A stretch of 64,000 bases of DNA, from positions 4,774,001 to 4,838,000 of the forward strand of contig NZ_CP150274.1 in NCBI RefSeq assembly GCF_037977055.1. Reading direction: 5' to 3'. Each line of letters begins with the position of its first letter. The stretch's first letter is position 1. The position numbers were made by a program, and so were the translations under genes. The notes beneath the pieces are model-generated. The model saw only the letters and a program-made list of their open reading frames with translations, was not told the origin of the DNA and did not search any database. The stretch is from Paenibacillus sp. FSL K6-1096. Lineage in GTDB: Bacteria > Bacillota > Bacilli > Paenibacillales > Paenibacillaceae. Shown piece after piece: positions 1 through 8,676 of this stretch.

Positions 1-1764
1 GGCGGGTTCCCTAAGATTGGCATCCGTCCGGTCATTGACCGCCGGAAGCAGGTGAAGGCAGCATTGAAGGAGATGACGATGGCGCTTGCGCACGAAGCCG
101 CAGCTGTCATCTCGTCATCCGTCCGCAACCCCGACGGTTCGCCCGCAGAGGTCATCGTGTTCGATACCTGTATTTCCGGGCTGCCGGAGGCAGCCCGCTG
201 TGCGGAGCAGTTCCGGAAGGCAGGAGTTGGCGTAATTGTAACCGTGGCCAGCGGGTGGTGTTATCCGCTGGAGACGATGGAGACGGACCCGGCCATACCA
301 CACGCTGTCTGGGGCTTTAACGGTACAGAGCGGCCGGGAGCCGTATATCTGGCCGCCCTTCATGCCGCCCATAACCAGAAAGGGCTGCCGGTATTTAAAA
401 TCTACGGACGTCACATTCAGGACAGCGGGGAGCGGTCGCTGCCGGAGGATGTGCAGGATAAGCTGACCCGCTTTGCGCGTGCAGGCCTTGCGGCCGCGCT
501 GCTGCGGGGCAAATCGTATTTGTCGGTCGGCTCCGTCTCCATGGGGATCGCGGGCTGTGTGGTGAATGAGGATTTCTACCGGCGTTATCTCGGCATGACC
601 AACGCTTATGTCGATATGACGGAGGTGACGCGCAGGCTGGACGCAGGTATTTACGATCCGGAGGAGCTTAAGACGGCCATGGACTGGGTGTCCCGCTTCT
701 GCCGGGAAGGGCCCAACCCGAATGCGGAGGAGGAGCGTATCCCTGCAGACCGCAAGCGAACAAACTGGGCAACCTCTGTTAAAATGGCGATGATTGTCCG
801 CGACCTCATGATCGGTAATCCGCGGCTGGCTCAGCTTGGCTTCGAGGAAGAGGCTTACGGCTACAACGCGATCGCTTCCGGCTTCCAGGGGCAGCGGGAG
901 TGGACCGACCATAACCCGAGCGCCGATGTACTGGAGGCGCTGCTGTGCAGCTCGTTCGACTGGAACGGCATCCGCGAGCCTTACACGGTCGCGACGGAGA
1001 ACGACAATCTGAACGCAGTCACCATGCTGTTCAATCATTATTTATCCCATACCGCCCAGATCTTCGCCGATGTGCGGGCGTACTGGAGCCCGGAAACCGT
1101 CTGGCGCGTCACCGGCTGGACGCCGGAAGGACCCGGCGCCGGCGGCTTTATCCATTTGATCAATTCGGGGCCTGCCGCGCTGGACGGCACCGGGGAACAG
1201 AGCAGAGAGGGGCGGCCGGTCATGAAGCCGCACTGGGAGATCAGCAGGGAAGAAGCCGAGGCCTGTCTCGCTGCAACAAGCTGGCGGCCGACCTATATGG
1301 ATCAGTTCGCGGGCGGCGGCTACTCAACGGACTATACGACCAAAGGCGGCATGCCGGTGACGATGTCGCGCATCAATCTGGTGGATGGGCTGGGGCCTGT
1401 GCTCCAACTGGCGGAGGGGTATACGCTCGAACTGCCTGAGGATGTGCACGATGCTCTCGATTTGCGCACCACGCCAACCTGGCCGACTACCTGGTTTGTG
1501 CCCAATACGGTGCCGGGCGACCCGGTCTTTGAGGATGTGTATGCCGTCATGGAGGCGTGGGGCTCCAATCACTGCGCGGTCAGCTACGGCCATATCGGCG
1601 CCGATCTCATTACGCTGGCGAGCATTCTGCGGATTCCGGTCAACATGCATAATGTGGAAAAGCGCCGCCTGTTCCGCCCCAGCGCCTGGAGCGCATTCGG
1701 CACCAAGGACCCTGAAGGCGCCGATTTCCGCGCCTGCGCCGCCTACGGGCCGTTATATTCATAG
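1..1764 (+). CDS. fucI: L-fucose isomerase, 5' end outside window
   Basis: Interconverts L-fucose and L-fuculose, the first step of cytoplasmic fucose catabolism; related enzymes also isomerise D-arabinose. The frame is open from base 1 (GGFPKIGIRPVIDRR), which matches the N-terminal region of E. coli FucI, so only about 5-10 residues are missing. Family landmarks follow in order: WGFNGTERPGAVYLAA, GKSYLSVGSVSMGIAG, YNAIASGFQGQREWTD, SSFDWNGIREP, TATEND-like VATENDN, HLINSGPAALDG, MKPHWEIS and a C-terminal ACAAYGPLYS. The metal-binding Glu, Asp and His of the family fall in the conserved QGQREWTDH, VATEND and SNHCAVSYGH regions. The gene ends just before a terminator, so it is the last gene of its operon. 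Identification is by close similarity along the full length. Confidence 0.95.
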   Translation, partial: GGFPKIGIRPVIDRRKQVKAALKEMTMALAHEAAAVISSSVRNPDGSPAEVIVFDTCISGLPEAARCAEQFRKAGVGVIVTVASGWCYPLETMETDPAIPHAVWGFNGTERPGAVYLAALHAAHNQKGLPVFKIYGRHIQDSGERSLPEDVQDKLTRFARAGLAAALLRGKSYLSVGSVSMGIAGCVVNEDFYRRYLGMTNAYVDMTEVTRRLDAGIYDPEELKTAMDWVSRFCREGPNPNAEEERIPADRKRTNWATSVKMAMIVRDLMIGNPRLAQLGFEEEAYGYNAIASGFQGQREWTDHNPSADVLEALLCSSFDWNGIREPYTVATENDNLNAVTMLFNHYLSHTAQIFADVRAYWSPETVWRVTGWTPEGPGAGGFIHLINSGPAALDGTGEQSREGRPVMKPHWEISREEAEACLAATSWRPTYMDQFAGGGYSTDYTTKGGMPVTMSRINLVDGLGPVLQLAEGYTLELPEDVHDALDLRTTPTWPTTWFVPNTVPGDPVFEDVYAVMEAWGSNHCAVSYGHIGADLITLASILRIPVNMHNVEKRRLFRPSAWSAFGTKDPEGADFRACAAYGPLYS

Positions 1765-1781
1765 TATCGTGCTGTACGCAT

Positions 1782-1818
1782 AAGCCTGGCTCCGGATACG
1801 TTCGGGACCGGGCTTTTT
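1782..1818 (+). terminator. Rho-independent terminator after fucI
   Basis: AAGCCTGGCTCC pairs with GGGACCGGGCTT around a GGATACGTTC loop, with one internal mismatch, and is followed by a T-run. It lies 17 bases after the fucI stop. Confidence 0.75.
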
Positions 1819-1857
1819 CATTGGTTGTTTTGTTTAGGAAACTATAGTCTTTTAACA

Positions 1858-2035
1858 TGTATGCGAAAAACCGAACACAATTTGCTGTAATGAAGGTATG
1901 CGGGTCGAATGTGTGCTAAAAACCGAATACAATGTACTGCCACAAAGGTACGTGGGCCAAATCTATGCGAAAAACTGAACACAATTTGCTGCAATGATGG
2001 CAAGCGGGCAAATGTATGCGAAAAACCGAATACAA
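1858..2035. repeat. 51-52-bp tandem repeat array, locus A (3 full copies plus a partial)
   Basis: The gap from 1765 to 2446 holds no credible gene. It starts with direct repeats whose shared core is GCGAAAAACCGAAYACAAT. The copies begin near 1863, 1915 and 1967, with a partial copy at 2018. Each carries a potential stem of the form TGTAtgCG-loop-CGaaCACA. The core, the period and the following GCTGnnATG and GCGGG words match the array at 28522-28783. Short open frames crossing it look like by-products of the repeat. Confidence 0.8.
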
Positions 2036-2071
2036 TGGGTGCTGCTGCGCCGAGGGAAGGGCGTCACTTCA

Positions 2072-2273
2072 CAGCCAGTAACATTTATAAAGAAATCCTG
2101 CAAAAATTGCAACAATGCTTTCCCATAGAAGCGGTTTCTGCTAAAATCCTGCACGAAATACAACAAATCCAGCGCTAACTTGCCTTTAACTCCGAAATTT
2201 GTGCAAATAATGCAACATTAGTGCTTCAGCCAGTAACTTTATAAAGAAATCTTGCAAAGAGTGCAACAATGCT
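2072..2273. repeat. 47-bp direct repeat pair with TGCA dyads
   Basis: A 47-bp unit at 2072-2119 recurs at 2227-2273 with only a few changes. It begins CAGCCAGTAAC, continues TTTATAAAGAAATC and ends TGCAACAATGCT. Each copy contains a dyad of the form YTGCA-N5-TGCAA (CTGCAAAAATTGCAA, TTGCAAAGAGTGCAA). Two more dyads lie between them: CTGCACGAAATACAA near 2149 and GTGCAAATAATGCAA near 2202. A small inverted repeat, TTCACCCGTTAGGGTGA, follows at about 2315; a similar one lies near 39323. Confidence 0.75.
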
Positions 2274-2374
2274 GCTCTTTACAAGCGGCTGGCGAGAGAC
2301 ATACCAGCTTCCTTCACCCGTTAGGGTGATTTTGCACAGTATAAGACAAACCAGACGGTAACCCTCCTAAATTA

Positions 2375-2383
2375 TGTTATAAT
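2375..2383 (+). promoter_or_regulatory. Candidate extended -10 promoter of aroB
   Basis: TGTTATAAT is an extended -10 element (TGn followed by TATAAT). It lies about 64 bases before the aroB start. There is no good -35 hexamer 16-18 bases upstream, as expected for an extended -10 promoter. Confidence 0.5.
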
Positions 2384-2446
2384 ATTCCGGAAATATGTAC
2401 TGTACGGTTGTATGCATAATTATATAGCAGAAAGGGGCCCATCCCA

Positions 2447-3592
2447 TTGTCCAAGAGCTTTGAAGTAACACTCCAAAAAGTAGTCGATCACTCGTACTCT
2501 ATTGAAATTGGTGAGCATCTGTTTGCCTCATTAGTCCGCGATTTGCAGCAGGGGCTGATTGAAGGAGTCAGCAAATATGCTATTATTACAGACTCTACGG
2601 TGGAGCCGTTGTATGGGCGTCCTTTATTGGAGCTGCTGCGGCGTGAGGGATTCCAGGCGGACTTATTCTCTTTTCCGGCGGGGGAGAGCTCGAAGACCCG
2701 TGAGACCAAGGCGCTGCTGGAGGACCAATTGCTGAGCCATGCTTACGGCAGGGATTGCTGTATCATCGCGGTAGGCGGCGGAGCGGTGACGGATCTGGCG
2801 GGCTTTCTGGCAGGAACCTTTGGCCGGGGAGTACCTTCTCTGAATTACGCTACCACCCTGCTGGCAGCAGCGGATGCCTCAGTTGGCGGCAAAACAGGCG
2901 TGAACACCCCTGTCGCCACCAACCTGATCGGAGTATTCCATCAACCCCGTAAAGTATACATAGATTTGGCAGCTTGGCGAACGCTTCCGGCCCGTGAATT
3001 CAGAAGCGGTCTGGCCGAGACCATTAAGCACGCCTGTATGAGCGATGAGCAGTTCTTCAGCTACCTGGAAGCGAACATGGACAGAATCATTACGGCAGAT
3101 GGGGAACTAATCCTGGATGCCGGAGTGTGTGAGCATATCGCGCTGACCAATTGCCGGATCAAATATGAGGTGGTAGAGCAGGATGAGCATGAAAGTAATC
3201 TGCGGCAGATTCTGAACCTCGGGCATACCGCAGGACGGGCGCTTGAGGCGCTAAGCGGTTATCGATTGCTTCATGGCGAAGCCATTGCTGTGGGACTTGT
3301 TATCCAGGCGAGGCTGGGGGCGAAGTACGGATATATGACGGAGGAAGACGCTGATCGTGTAGCGGCTCTGCTGAAGAAGGCCGGTCTGCCGACAGAGCTT
3401 CCGGATTATATTACCAACCGGGCACTCCTGGATAAGATGTACACGGACAAAAAAGTGCGCAGCGGCCGCATCCGCTTCGTCTTCCAGGACGGCATCGGGG
3501 CGATGAAGCGTTTTGCTGACGGCTCATATTCCGTTCCGGTAGAGGAGTCAGAGGTGATGGAGCTGCTGGAGGAGTTACGCGCAATCCGGTGA
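2447..3592 (+). CDS. aroB: 3-dehydroquinate synthase
   Basis: Converts DAHP to 3-dehydroquinate in the shikimate pathway, using NAD+ and a divalent metal. The family signatures are visible: the NAD-binding AVGGGAVTDLAGFLAGTFGRG, then TTLLAAADASVGGKTGVN, and the metal ligands Glu in GLAETIKHA, His in NLGHTAGRALE and His in LLHGEAIAVG. Length (381 aa) is normal or slightly long. The start is TTG, chosen because AGAAAGGGG lies 9 bases upstream and no ATG fits. The gene stands alone, with a repeat-filled gap before it and a convergent gene after it. In relatives aroB usually sits in a larger aro operon, so this may be a stand-alone copy beside another elsewhere. That is inference. Confidence 0.93.
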   Translation: MSKSFEVTLQKVVDHSYSIEIGEHLFASLVRDLQQGLIEGVSKYAIITDSTVEPLYGRPLLELLRREGFQADLFSFPAGESSKTRETKALLEDQLLSHAYGRDCCIIAVGGGAVTDLAGFLAGTFGRGVPSLNYATTLLAAADASVGGKTGVNTPVATNLIGVFHQPRKVYIDLAAWRTLPAREFRSGLAETIKHACMSDEQFFSYLEANMDRIITADGELILDAGVCEHIALTNCRIKYEVVEQDEHESNLRQILNLGHTAGRALEALSGYRLLHGEAIAVGLVIQARLGAKYGYMTEEDADRVAALLKKAGLPTELPDYITNRALLDKMYTDKKVRSGRIRFVFQDGIGAMKRFADGSYSVPVEESEVMELLEELRAIR

Positions 3593-3623
3593 TTTTATCG
3601 TTACTCCCACTCCATTCTCCTTG

Positions 3624-4427
3624 CTATAAATAAGCACCAAAATAATACTCTACCTTCTCTTTCGCATAACGGTCTATGCCAAGCCATGAATCTACGGATA
3701 CGAAGTCCGTCCCTCTGCCGCGTTCAGGTCCAAGCCGTTCCTCAGAAGCTAATATACCTGCAAAACCCCAGATCTCCATCAGAACATCCCGTTCATACTG
3801 GTTGGAGGACAATACATCCTTCCAGCGCTTCTCTAATTTACGCGCGGAATCCGTCTCAGCGCAGGCATCCACTTCGGCCAGTAAATTTTTGAGCAGCTGA
3901 ACATCCTCGGATGTCACCTCCACCGGCTCCTCCTTCGCTAGCAGTTCTATATCCATCCAGCAATAGAGGAGCCAATTTAAGCGGACACCACCCCATTTTA
4001 CCCGTTCAAAATTCAAAATATTAATATCCTCATTATTCCACTCTTCATGAGTCATTAATTTATGCTCATTACAATAGAAGCAATGGCTGTAGCCGGCACG
4101 CTCCAAAAGCTTGTCGCTATATTTATGCCGGGTAAGATTGCTGGTTAATGCATAGCTGGATAACCCGCTTCTCAGATGTACTTTTCTTGTGGACAAGCTA
4201 TGTAAAAAGGCAGCGGCTACACTATCCTTCGTAACCTCATGCTCCAGCAAATCACGGATTCTTGACACACACTCATCATGCGTCATCGTCACAGGGTCGA
4301 ACATCACCCCTTTGCTTTTAGCATATTCAAACTCTTCTCCAGCAAAAGGTAGTCTAGTCCCGGCAGGCTTCCACCCCTGTGCAGACCAAAACGTTTTGTT
4401 TAATATTTTTTTCGCTTTAGCGTCCAT
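3624..4427 (-). CDS. Unknown cytoplasmic protein with CxxC motif
   Basis: I do not recognise a family. The frame is open further upstream, to 4445. I place the start at the second of two adjacent ATGs because GGAGGG lies 6 bases before it, giving 267 aa. No signal peptide or membrane segment is visible. Near the middle is a HCFYCNEHK motif, two Cys and two His spaced like a possible metal site. The C-terminal half is rich in Trp, Glu and Lys and ends with a conserved-looking GRGTDFVSVDSWLGIDRY segment, as in small immunity or SMI1-like proteins, but I cannot assign it to one. It is convergent with aroB and has its own upstream AT-rich region. Confidence 0.65.
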   Translation of the reverse strand: MDAKAKKILNKTFWSAQGWKPAGTRLPFAGEEFEYAKSKGVMFDPVTMTHDECVSRIRDLLEHEVTKDSVAAAFLHSLSTRKVHLRSGLSSYALTSNLTRHKYSDKLLERAGYSHCFYCNEHKLMTHEEWNNEDINILNFERVKWGGVRLNWLLYCWMDIELLAKEEPVEVTSEDVQLLKNLLAEVDACAETDSARKLEKRWKDVLSSNQYERDVLMEIWGFAGILASEERLGPERGRGTDFVSVDSWLGIDRYAKEKVEYYFGAYL

Positions 4428-4591
4428 CATATCCCTCCAATTCATTAAATTACGTTATATATTATCATCGTGACCCTTAATCTTTCAAATAAAAGGGGAG
4501 CTTCGCGCTAAATGACGCTTTTTATTGTCATATAATATATCATCTATCTTATTATCCTTCTATTAATGTTATATTATCTTCCGTATTTTTA

Positions 4592-4619
4592 TTGACAAGT
4601 TCTTATTTTTATCTATAAT
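4592..4619 (+). promoter_or_regulatory. Consensus sigma-A promoter
   Basis: TTGACA and TATAAT are separated by 16 bases, both perfect consensus hexamers. They lie about 90 bases upstream of the small gene at 4709, in an AT-rich gap (4428-4708) that otherwise shows nothing. Confidence 0.8.
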
Positions 4620-4708
4620 GATGTATAAGCGGTGGGCAAACAGGCGATATAGTTGCTTATAAGTCACATTTCATAACATAATCTATTGCAGCAAAGGTGT
4701 GATCGCTA

Positions 4709-5083
4709 ATGATCGCTTCCGCCGGACAATGGAAACAGGATATTCTACGGATTTACAACGAGATTAACAAGAAGCTGTTCAACGCCGGCGTTAAGCAGCA
4801 GAAGGTCGATTTCGTGGGCAACAAGATTATAATCTTATCCATTAACAGCCGGGTGCCCGTACTCAAGGTGCTGGATACCCATGATCCCGCCGCAAGCCGC
4901 CAGATGAATCTGGTGCTGCATGAAGTGTTCAAATGTGAGATCAAGCAGGCTTTTCTGGATGAATTTCAAATCAATATTAAGGCTGTTCTTAAAGATTATG
5001 ATGTGGAGACCGAGTATTCCGGTACGATCATAATTTTAGAGAAGGACCTTGAGCATTATCTGAACGCTACGTTGGAACTCTGA
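4709..5083 (+). CDS. Small DUF2294/MpsC-like protein (tentative)
   Basis: A 124-aa soluble protein. The C-terminal part, with VFKCEIKQAFLDEF, then KAVLKDYDVETE and TIIILEKDLE, resembles the DUF2294 fold, which is found in MpsC of the staphylococcal MpsABC cation/bicarbonate system and in many lone proteins of Bacillus relatives. The match is by pattern only and the key residues of the family are not obvious. There is no membrane segment. It is preceded by a consensus promoter and AAAGGTG, and followed by a terminator, so it is probably monocistronic. Its role is unknown. Confidence 0.5.
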   Translation: MIASAGQWKQDILRIYNEINKKLFNAGVKQQKVDFVGNKIIILSINSRVPVLKVLDTHDPAASRQMNLVLHEVFKCEIKQAFLDEFQINIKAVLKDYDVETEYSGTIIILEKDLEHYLNATLEL

Positions 5084-5102
5084 TCATTCGGAGAGCCGGC
5101 CT

Positions 5103-5158
5103 GCCGTCAGTTTTAGGACATTTCCCTGCGGGGGTGTGTCCAGAACTGGCGGCTTTTT
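5103..5158 (+). terminator. Terminator or attenuator ahead of the ABC operon
   Basis: GCCGTCAGTT, then GGACA, pair with TGTCC, then AACTGGCGGC, across a GC-rich loop and run into TTTTTG. Only about 40 bases remain before the next start. The following operon may therefore be transcribed through this structure, so it could act as an attenuator as well as ending the 4709 gene. Confidence 0.65.
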
Positions 5159-5199
5159 GTTTATGGTCAATTCTATTACTTTCTTAAGGGGCTGATTCT

Positions 5200-5985
5200 A
5201 TGAAAACCAAAATTGAAATTGCCGGTGTCAGCAAGTGGTTCCGCCGTGACGGCCAGGAGATTATGGCCATGCAGGAGACGAATCTCTCCATAGAAGAAGG
5301 AAGATTTGTCAGTATTATCGGCCCCAGCGGCTGCGGCAAGTCCACGCTGTTCAATATTATCGCGGGCCTGATTCCGCCCTCCACCGGCCGGGTGCTGGCA
5401 GATGGCGAGGATATCGCCTTAAAGACCGGATATGTCGGCTATATGCTGCAGAAGGATATGCTCCTTCCGTGGAGGACGATTCTGGATAATATCATTCTGG
5501 GCATGGAGATCCGCGGGGTGCCGCGCAAGGAAGCGGTAGCCCGGGCCAAGCCCCTTATGGAAAGGTATGGCCTGAAGGGCTTCGACGGACATTATCCGGC
5601 CGAGCTGTCAGGAGGGATGCGCCAGCGGGCAGCGCTGCTCCGTACGCTGCTGTATGACCGCGATATTATTTTGCTGGACGAGCCCTTTGGCGCTCTCGAT
5701 GCCCAGACCCGGCTGACCATGCAGAACTGGCTGCTGGAAATCTGGGAGGACTTCCGCAAGACCGTGCTGTTTGTCACTCATGATATTGATGAAGCAATCT
5801 ACCTGTCTGACGATATCTATGTCTTCTCCGGACGTCCGGGAAGAATCATCTCCAAGATCTCGGTAGATATGCCGCGTCCCAGACATCAGGAGGATACGGT
5901 ATCCGCTTCATTTATGGAGCTCAAGGCTCACCTGCTGAGTCTGCTGTCAAGCGGCGGCCAGGAGCCGGCCAGCCGTATCTCTTAG
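5200..5985 (+). CDS. ABC importer ATPase, nitrate/sulfonate/taurine type
   Basis: Energises uptake together with the next two gene products. The Walker A motif is IIGPSGCGKST (about residues 45-55), the signature is LSGGMRQRAALLR, and Walker B with the D-loop is IILLDEPFGALD, followed by the switch His in LFVTHDIDEA. The C-terminal YVFSGRPGRI is typical of the SsuB/TauB/NrtD/ThiZ subfamily, and 261 aa is the usual size. The start is ATG with AAGGGG 10 bases upstream. It is 31 bases from the permease gene. The family cannot give the substrate; sulfonates, nitrate, HMP-like thiamine precursors and pyrimidines are all handled by relatives. Confidence 0.88.
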   Translation: MKTKIEIAGVSKWFRRDGQEIMAMQETNLSIEEGRFVSIIGPSGCGKSTLFNIIAGLIPPSTGRVLADGEDIALKTGYVGYMLQKDMLLPWRTILDNIILGMEIRGVPRKEAVARAKPLMERYGLKGFDGHYPAELSGGMRQRAALLRTLLYDRDIILLDEPFGALDAQTRLTMQNWLLEIWEDFRKTVLFVTHDIDEAIYLSDDIYVFSGRPGRIISKISVDMPRPRHQEDTVSASFMELKAHLLSLLSSGGQEPASRIS

Positions 5986-6016
5986 AACTCATAAACTGTT
6001 AAAGGAGAGGACAACC

Positions 6017-6904
6017 ATGGAGAGTGTGCAAAAGAAAGGCTATGTCATTCACAAGCTGGAGGCTGCCCCGGTCTCTACAGTCAAGCCGGAGAAGCTGCAG
6101 AAGAAGCCTGTCATTATTGATGAAGAGGCGGCCAGACGCCGGACGCGGCGGATTATCGGGATCGGACGGCTGTCCGTGGCGCTGCTGATCGTGCTCTGCT
6201 GGGAGCTGTTCACACGGGCAGGCTGGATGGATCCCTATTATTGGAGCAGCCCGGTGCGGATCATCAGCACAACCTGGACTCAGATCACAGAGGGGACGCT
6301 GCTGGCGGATATCGCCTATACCTCCAGCTCGACCGTTCTCGGCTTCATTGGCGGAACGCTGCTCGGCTCGCTGCTTGGCCTGTCCTTCTGGTGGTCACGC
6401 AAATTTGCCGGCATCAGCGAACCGTTCCTGATCCTGCTCAACGCCATGCCGAAGCTGGCGCTTGCCCCGGTGCTGGTGATACTGCTGGGCATCGGCTTCT
6501 TCTCGAAGGTGGCGTTAGCTTTTGCCATGACAGTGGTTGTGGCGGCCTTGTCGGCGCACAGCGGCGTGCAGAGTGTGGACAAGGATATGGAGAAGCTGAT
6601 GTACTCGCTTGGGGCGAAGCGGCATCAGGTATTCACCAAAGTGGTCATTCCCTGGGCGATGCCCTGGATGATCAGCAGTCTGCGGATTAATATTGCCCTC
6701 TCGCTGGCCGGTGCGATTGTCGGGGAATTCATCGCTTCGAGCCATGGTATCGGCCGTATGGTCATTTACGCGGGGACCATTCTCGACATTAATCTGGTCT
6801 GGGTAGGCGTTGTAGTTCTGTCTGTACTGTCGATGGTTATGTATGCAGGAGTTGTGCTGCTGGAGAAGTGGTTGTCTAAGGGATATGGGATGAAGAAGGC
6901 TTAA
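6017..6904 (+). CDS. ABC importer permease, SsuC/TauC type
   Basis: Membrane subunit of the importer. About 50 mostly charged residues precede the first membrane segment, an extension longer than usual. Six membrane segments follow, and the ATPase-coupling EAA loop is visible as SLGAKRHQVFTKVVIPWAMPW. The segment SEPFLILLNAMPKLALAPV is typical of the BPD-type permeases that work with SsuA/ThiY-like binding proteins. AGGAGAGG lies ahead of the ATG. It sits between the ATPase and binding-protein genes in the same operon. Confidence 0.88.
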   Translation: MESVQKKGYVIHKLEAAPVSTVKPEKLQKKPVIIDEEAARRRTRRIIGIGRLSVALLIVLCWELFTRAGWMDPYYWSSPVRIISTTWTQITEGTLLADIAYTSSSTVLGFIGGTLLGSLLGLSFWWSRKFAGISEPFLILLNAMPKLALAPVLVILLGIGFFSKVALAFAMTVVVAALSAHSGVQSVDKDMEKLMYSLGAKRHQVFTKVVIPWAMPWMISSLRINIALSLAGAIVGEFIASSHGIGRMVIYAGTILDINLVWVGVVVLSVLSMVMYAGVVLLEKWLSKGYGMKKA

Positions 6905-6945
6905 GAAGCGGGTCATCATTTCAACAAGATAGAGGAGAGAAGCCA

Positions 6946-7995
6946 ATGAAGAATGTAACCAAAGTGAAGCTGTCGGCCGTCCTGCTGGCCTCCGTAATTC
7001 TGCTGTCCGGCTGCGGCGGTAAAGGCAATGCTGAAGTGGATGCAGCCGCTGCCGGGAACGGTGCGGAGAAGCTGAAGAAGCTGGTTATCGCCGAGCCGCT
7101 GCATTATACAGGTTATCTGCCGCTGTATGTGGCGCAGCGCGAGGGGTATTTTGCCGAGGAGGGCCTTGAGGTGGAGATGCTTCAGGCTGCGGGCGGTACC
7201 CATGTGACCTCGGTGGTCAGCGGGGATGCCTGGGCGGTCATCGGCGGGCCGGAGTCCAATGCGCTGGCGAATATCGGCAACTCCGACCCGATTGTCTCGG
7301 TCAGCAATGTGGTGAACCGGGCGAATGTCTATCTGATGGCCAAAAAAGGGACAGCCCCGGCAGGCAGCTCAGACGAAGAATTGGCAGCCTTCCTGAAGGG
7401 CAAGAAACTGAATGCCGGGCGGCATGGCGGTACGCCTAATCTGCTGACCCAATATCTGCTGCTGGAGCTTGGGCTTGACCCGCAGAAGGATGTGCGGCTG
7501 CTGGAGCCGGCGGATGGCTCTACCGTGGTGGCGATGGTCCAGCAGGGAGCTGCGGATATTGCCAACGGCGCTGAGCCGCAGATCAGTGACGGGATTGCCA
7601 AGGGGGTGTGGGATGAACCCTTTTACAAGTTCCATGATATGGGGGATTATGCTTACTCGGTGCTGAGCGTGAAGAAGTCCACCCTGGAGAAGGACCCGGA
7701 GACCGTGCAGAAGGCGGTGAACGCCGTTGTTAAGGCACTGAAGGCTATTCAGGAGGATAAGGAGCTGGCGATGCGTGTTCTTAAGGCGGAATTCCCTACT
7801 CTCTCCGATACTGCTGCCCAGGCGGCCCTTGACCGGGCGTATGACGACCAGCTCTGGAGTCCGGATGGAGTGATCTCGCAGGAGGCGCTGGATAAGGATA
7901 TGGATGTAATGATCAAGACCGGAATCTACAAAGGCGAGTATACCTATGATGACCTGGTCGATATGCAGTTTGTGAATCAAACAGCAGCAAAGTAA
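6946..7995 (+). CDS. Substrate-binding lipoprotein, NMT1/THI5-SsuA type
   Basis: Captures the substrate outside the membrane. An N-terminal signal ends in the lipobox LLSGCGG, so the protein is a lipoprotein. The mature start LKKLVIAEPLHYTGYLPLYV and the AQREGYFAEEGLEVE segment are hallmarks of the NMT1/THI5/SsuA family. The ligand-contact region GGTHVTSVVSGDAWAVIGG differs from the SsuA pattern, so the ligand may be a neutral or organic molecule. Length (349 aa) is normal. The downstream amide hydrolase suggests that the ligand is a C-N compound, which is inference. Confidence 0.88.
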   Translation: MKNVTKVKLSAVLLASVILLSGCGGKGNAEVDAAAAGNGAEKLKKLVIAEPLHYTGYLPLYVAQREGYFAEEGLEVEMLQAAGGTHVTSVVSGDAWAVIGGPESNALANIGNSDPIVSVSNVVNRANVYLMAKKGTAPAGSSDEELAAFLKGKKLNAGRHGGTPNLLTQYLLLELGLDPQKDVRLLEPADGSTVVAMVQQGAADIANGAEPQISDGIAKGVWDEPFYKFHDMGDYAYSVLSVKKSTLEKDPETVQKAVNAVVKALKAIQEDKELAMRVLKAEFPTLSDTAAQAALDRAYDDQLWSPDGVISQEALDKDMDVMIKTGIYKGEYTYDDLVDMQFVNQTAAK

Positions 7996-8037
7996 GCAGA
8001 GCGCTATAGCTCTCCAATAACTAAAGAGGTGACGAGA

Positions 8038-8676
8038 ATGGAGTTAACTGCCGATCTGATTATCCCTGATAAAACGGCCCTTATTATAGTAGATGTTCAG
8101 AATGATTATTGCCATGAGGAGGGCGCACTGGCTGCAGGAGGCAATGATGTGTCCGCTGTGCAGGAGATGATGCCGCAGCTGCACGGTTTGATTGCGGCGG
8201 CAAGAACGCAGGGGGTGCCGGTCATCTACATTCAGACCTATCATGAAAAGGCGACCGATTCCCAGGTCTGGACCTCCCGCTCCGGGCGCGGCTCGCTGGG
8301 CGTCTGCCGTCGGGGGAGCTGGGGGGCTGAATTCTACGAGGTGGACCCGCTTCCCGGGGAGATTATCGTCAATAAACACCGGTATAGCGCTTTTATCAAT
8401 ACCCGGCTGGATTCTGTGCTGCGCTCGCAGCGGATTGAAACGCTGATTATGACTGGGGTTAGCACCAATGTGTGCGTGGAGTCGACCGCAAGGGACGGGT
8501 TCATGCTCGATTATCAGATTGTGATGGCTCAGGACGCCTGTGCCTCCTATTCCCGGGCGGCGCATGAGATGACGCTGGAGAATATGAGAGGGTACTTCGG
8601 CGTGGTTGCTTCTGCCGCAGAGATTGAGGCAGGCTGGAAGACCTGGAACCCGCCTGTGCTGCAGCAGCTGTCATGA
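8038..8676 (+). CDS. Cysteine hydrolase, isochorismatase fold, RutB/biuret-hydrolase-like
   Basis: A predicted amidohydrolase acting on a small C-N substrate. The Asp-Lys-Cys triad is visible: Asp in IIVDVQNDYC, Lys in VNKHRYSAF and Cys in STNVCVESTARDG. The run from NKHRYSAFINTRLDSVLRS to VCVESTARDGF is close to ureidoacrylate amidohydrolase (RutB), biuret hydrolase and N-carbamoylsarcosine amidase, which I cannot separate by eye. An upstream in-frame GTG lies inside the AGAGGTG ribosome binding site, so I use the ATG 6 bases after it (212 aa). The next gene starts within its stop codon. Position in the operon suggests it processes what the importer brings in. Confidence 0.82.
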   Translation: MELTADLIIPDKTALIIVDVQNDYCHEEGALAAGGNDVSAVQEMMPQLHGLIAAARTQGVPVIYIQTYHEKATDSQVWTSRSGRGSLGVCRRGSWGAEFYEVDPLPGEIIVNKHRYSAFINTRLDSVLRSQRIETLIMTGVSTNVCVESTARDGFMLDYQIVMAQDACASYSRAAHEMTLENMRGYFGVVASAAEIEAGWKTWNPPVLQQLS

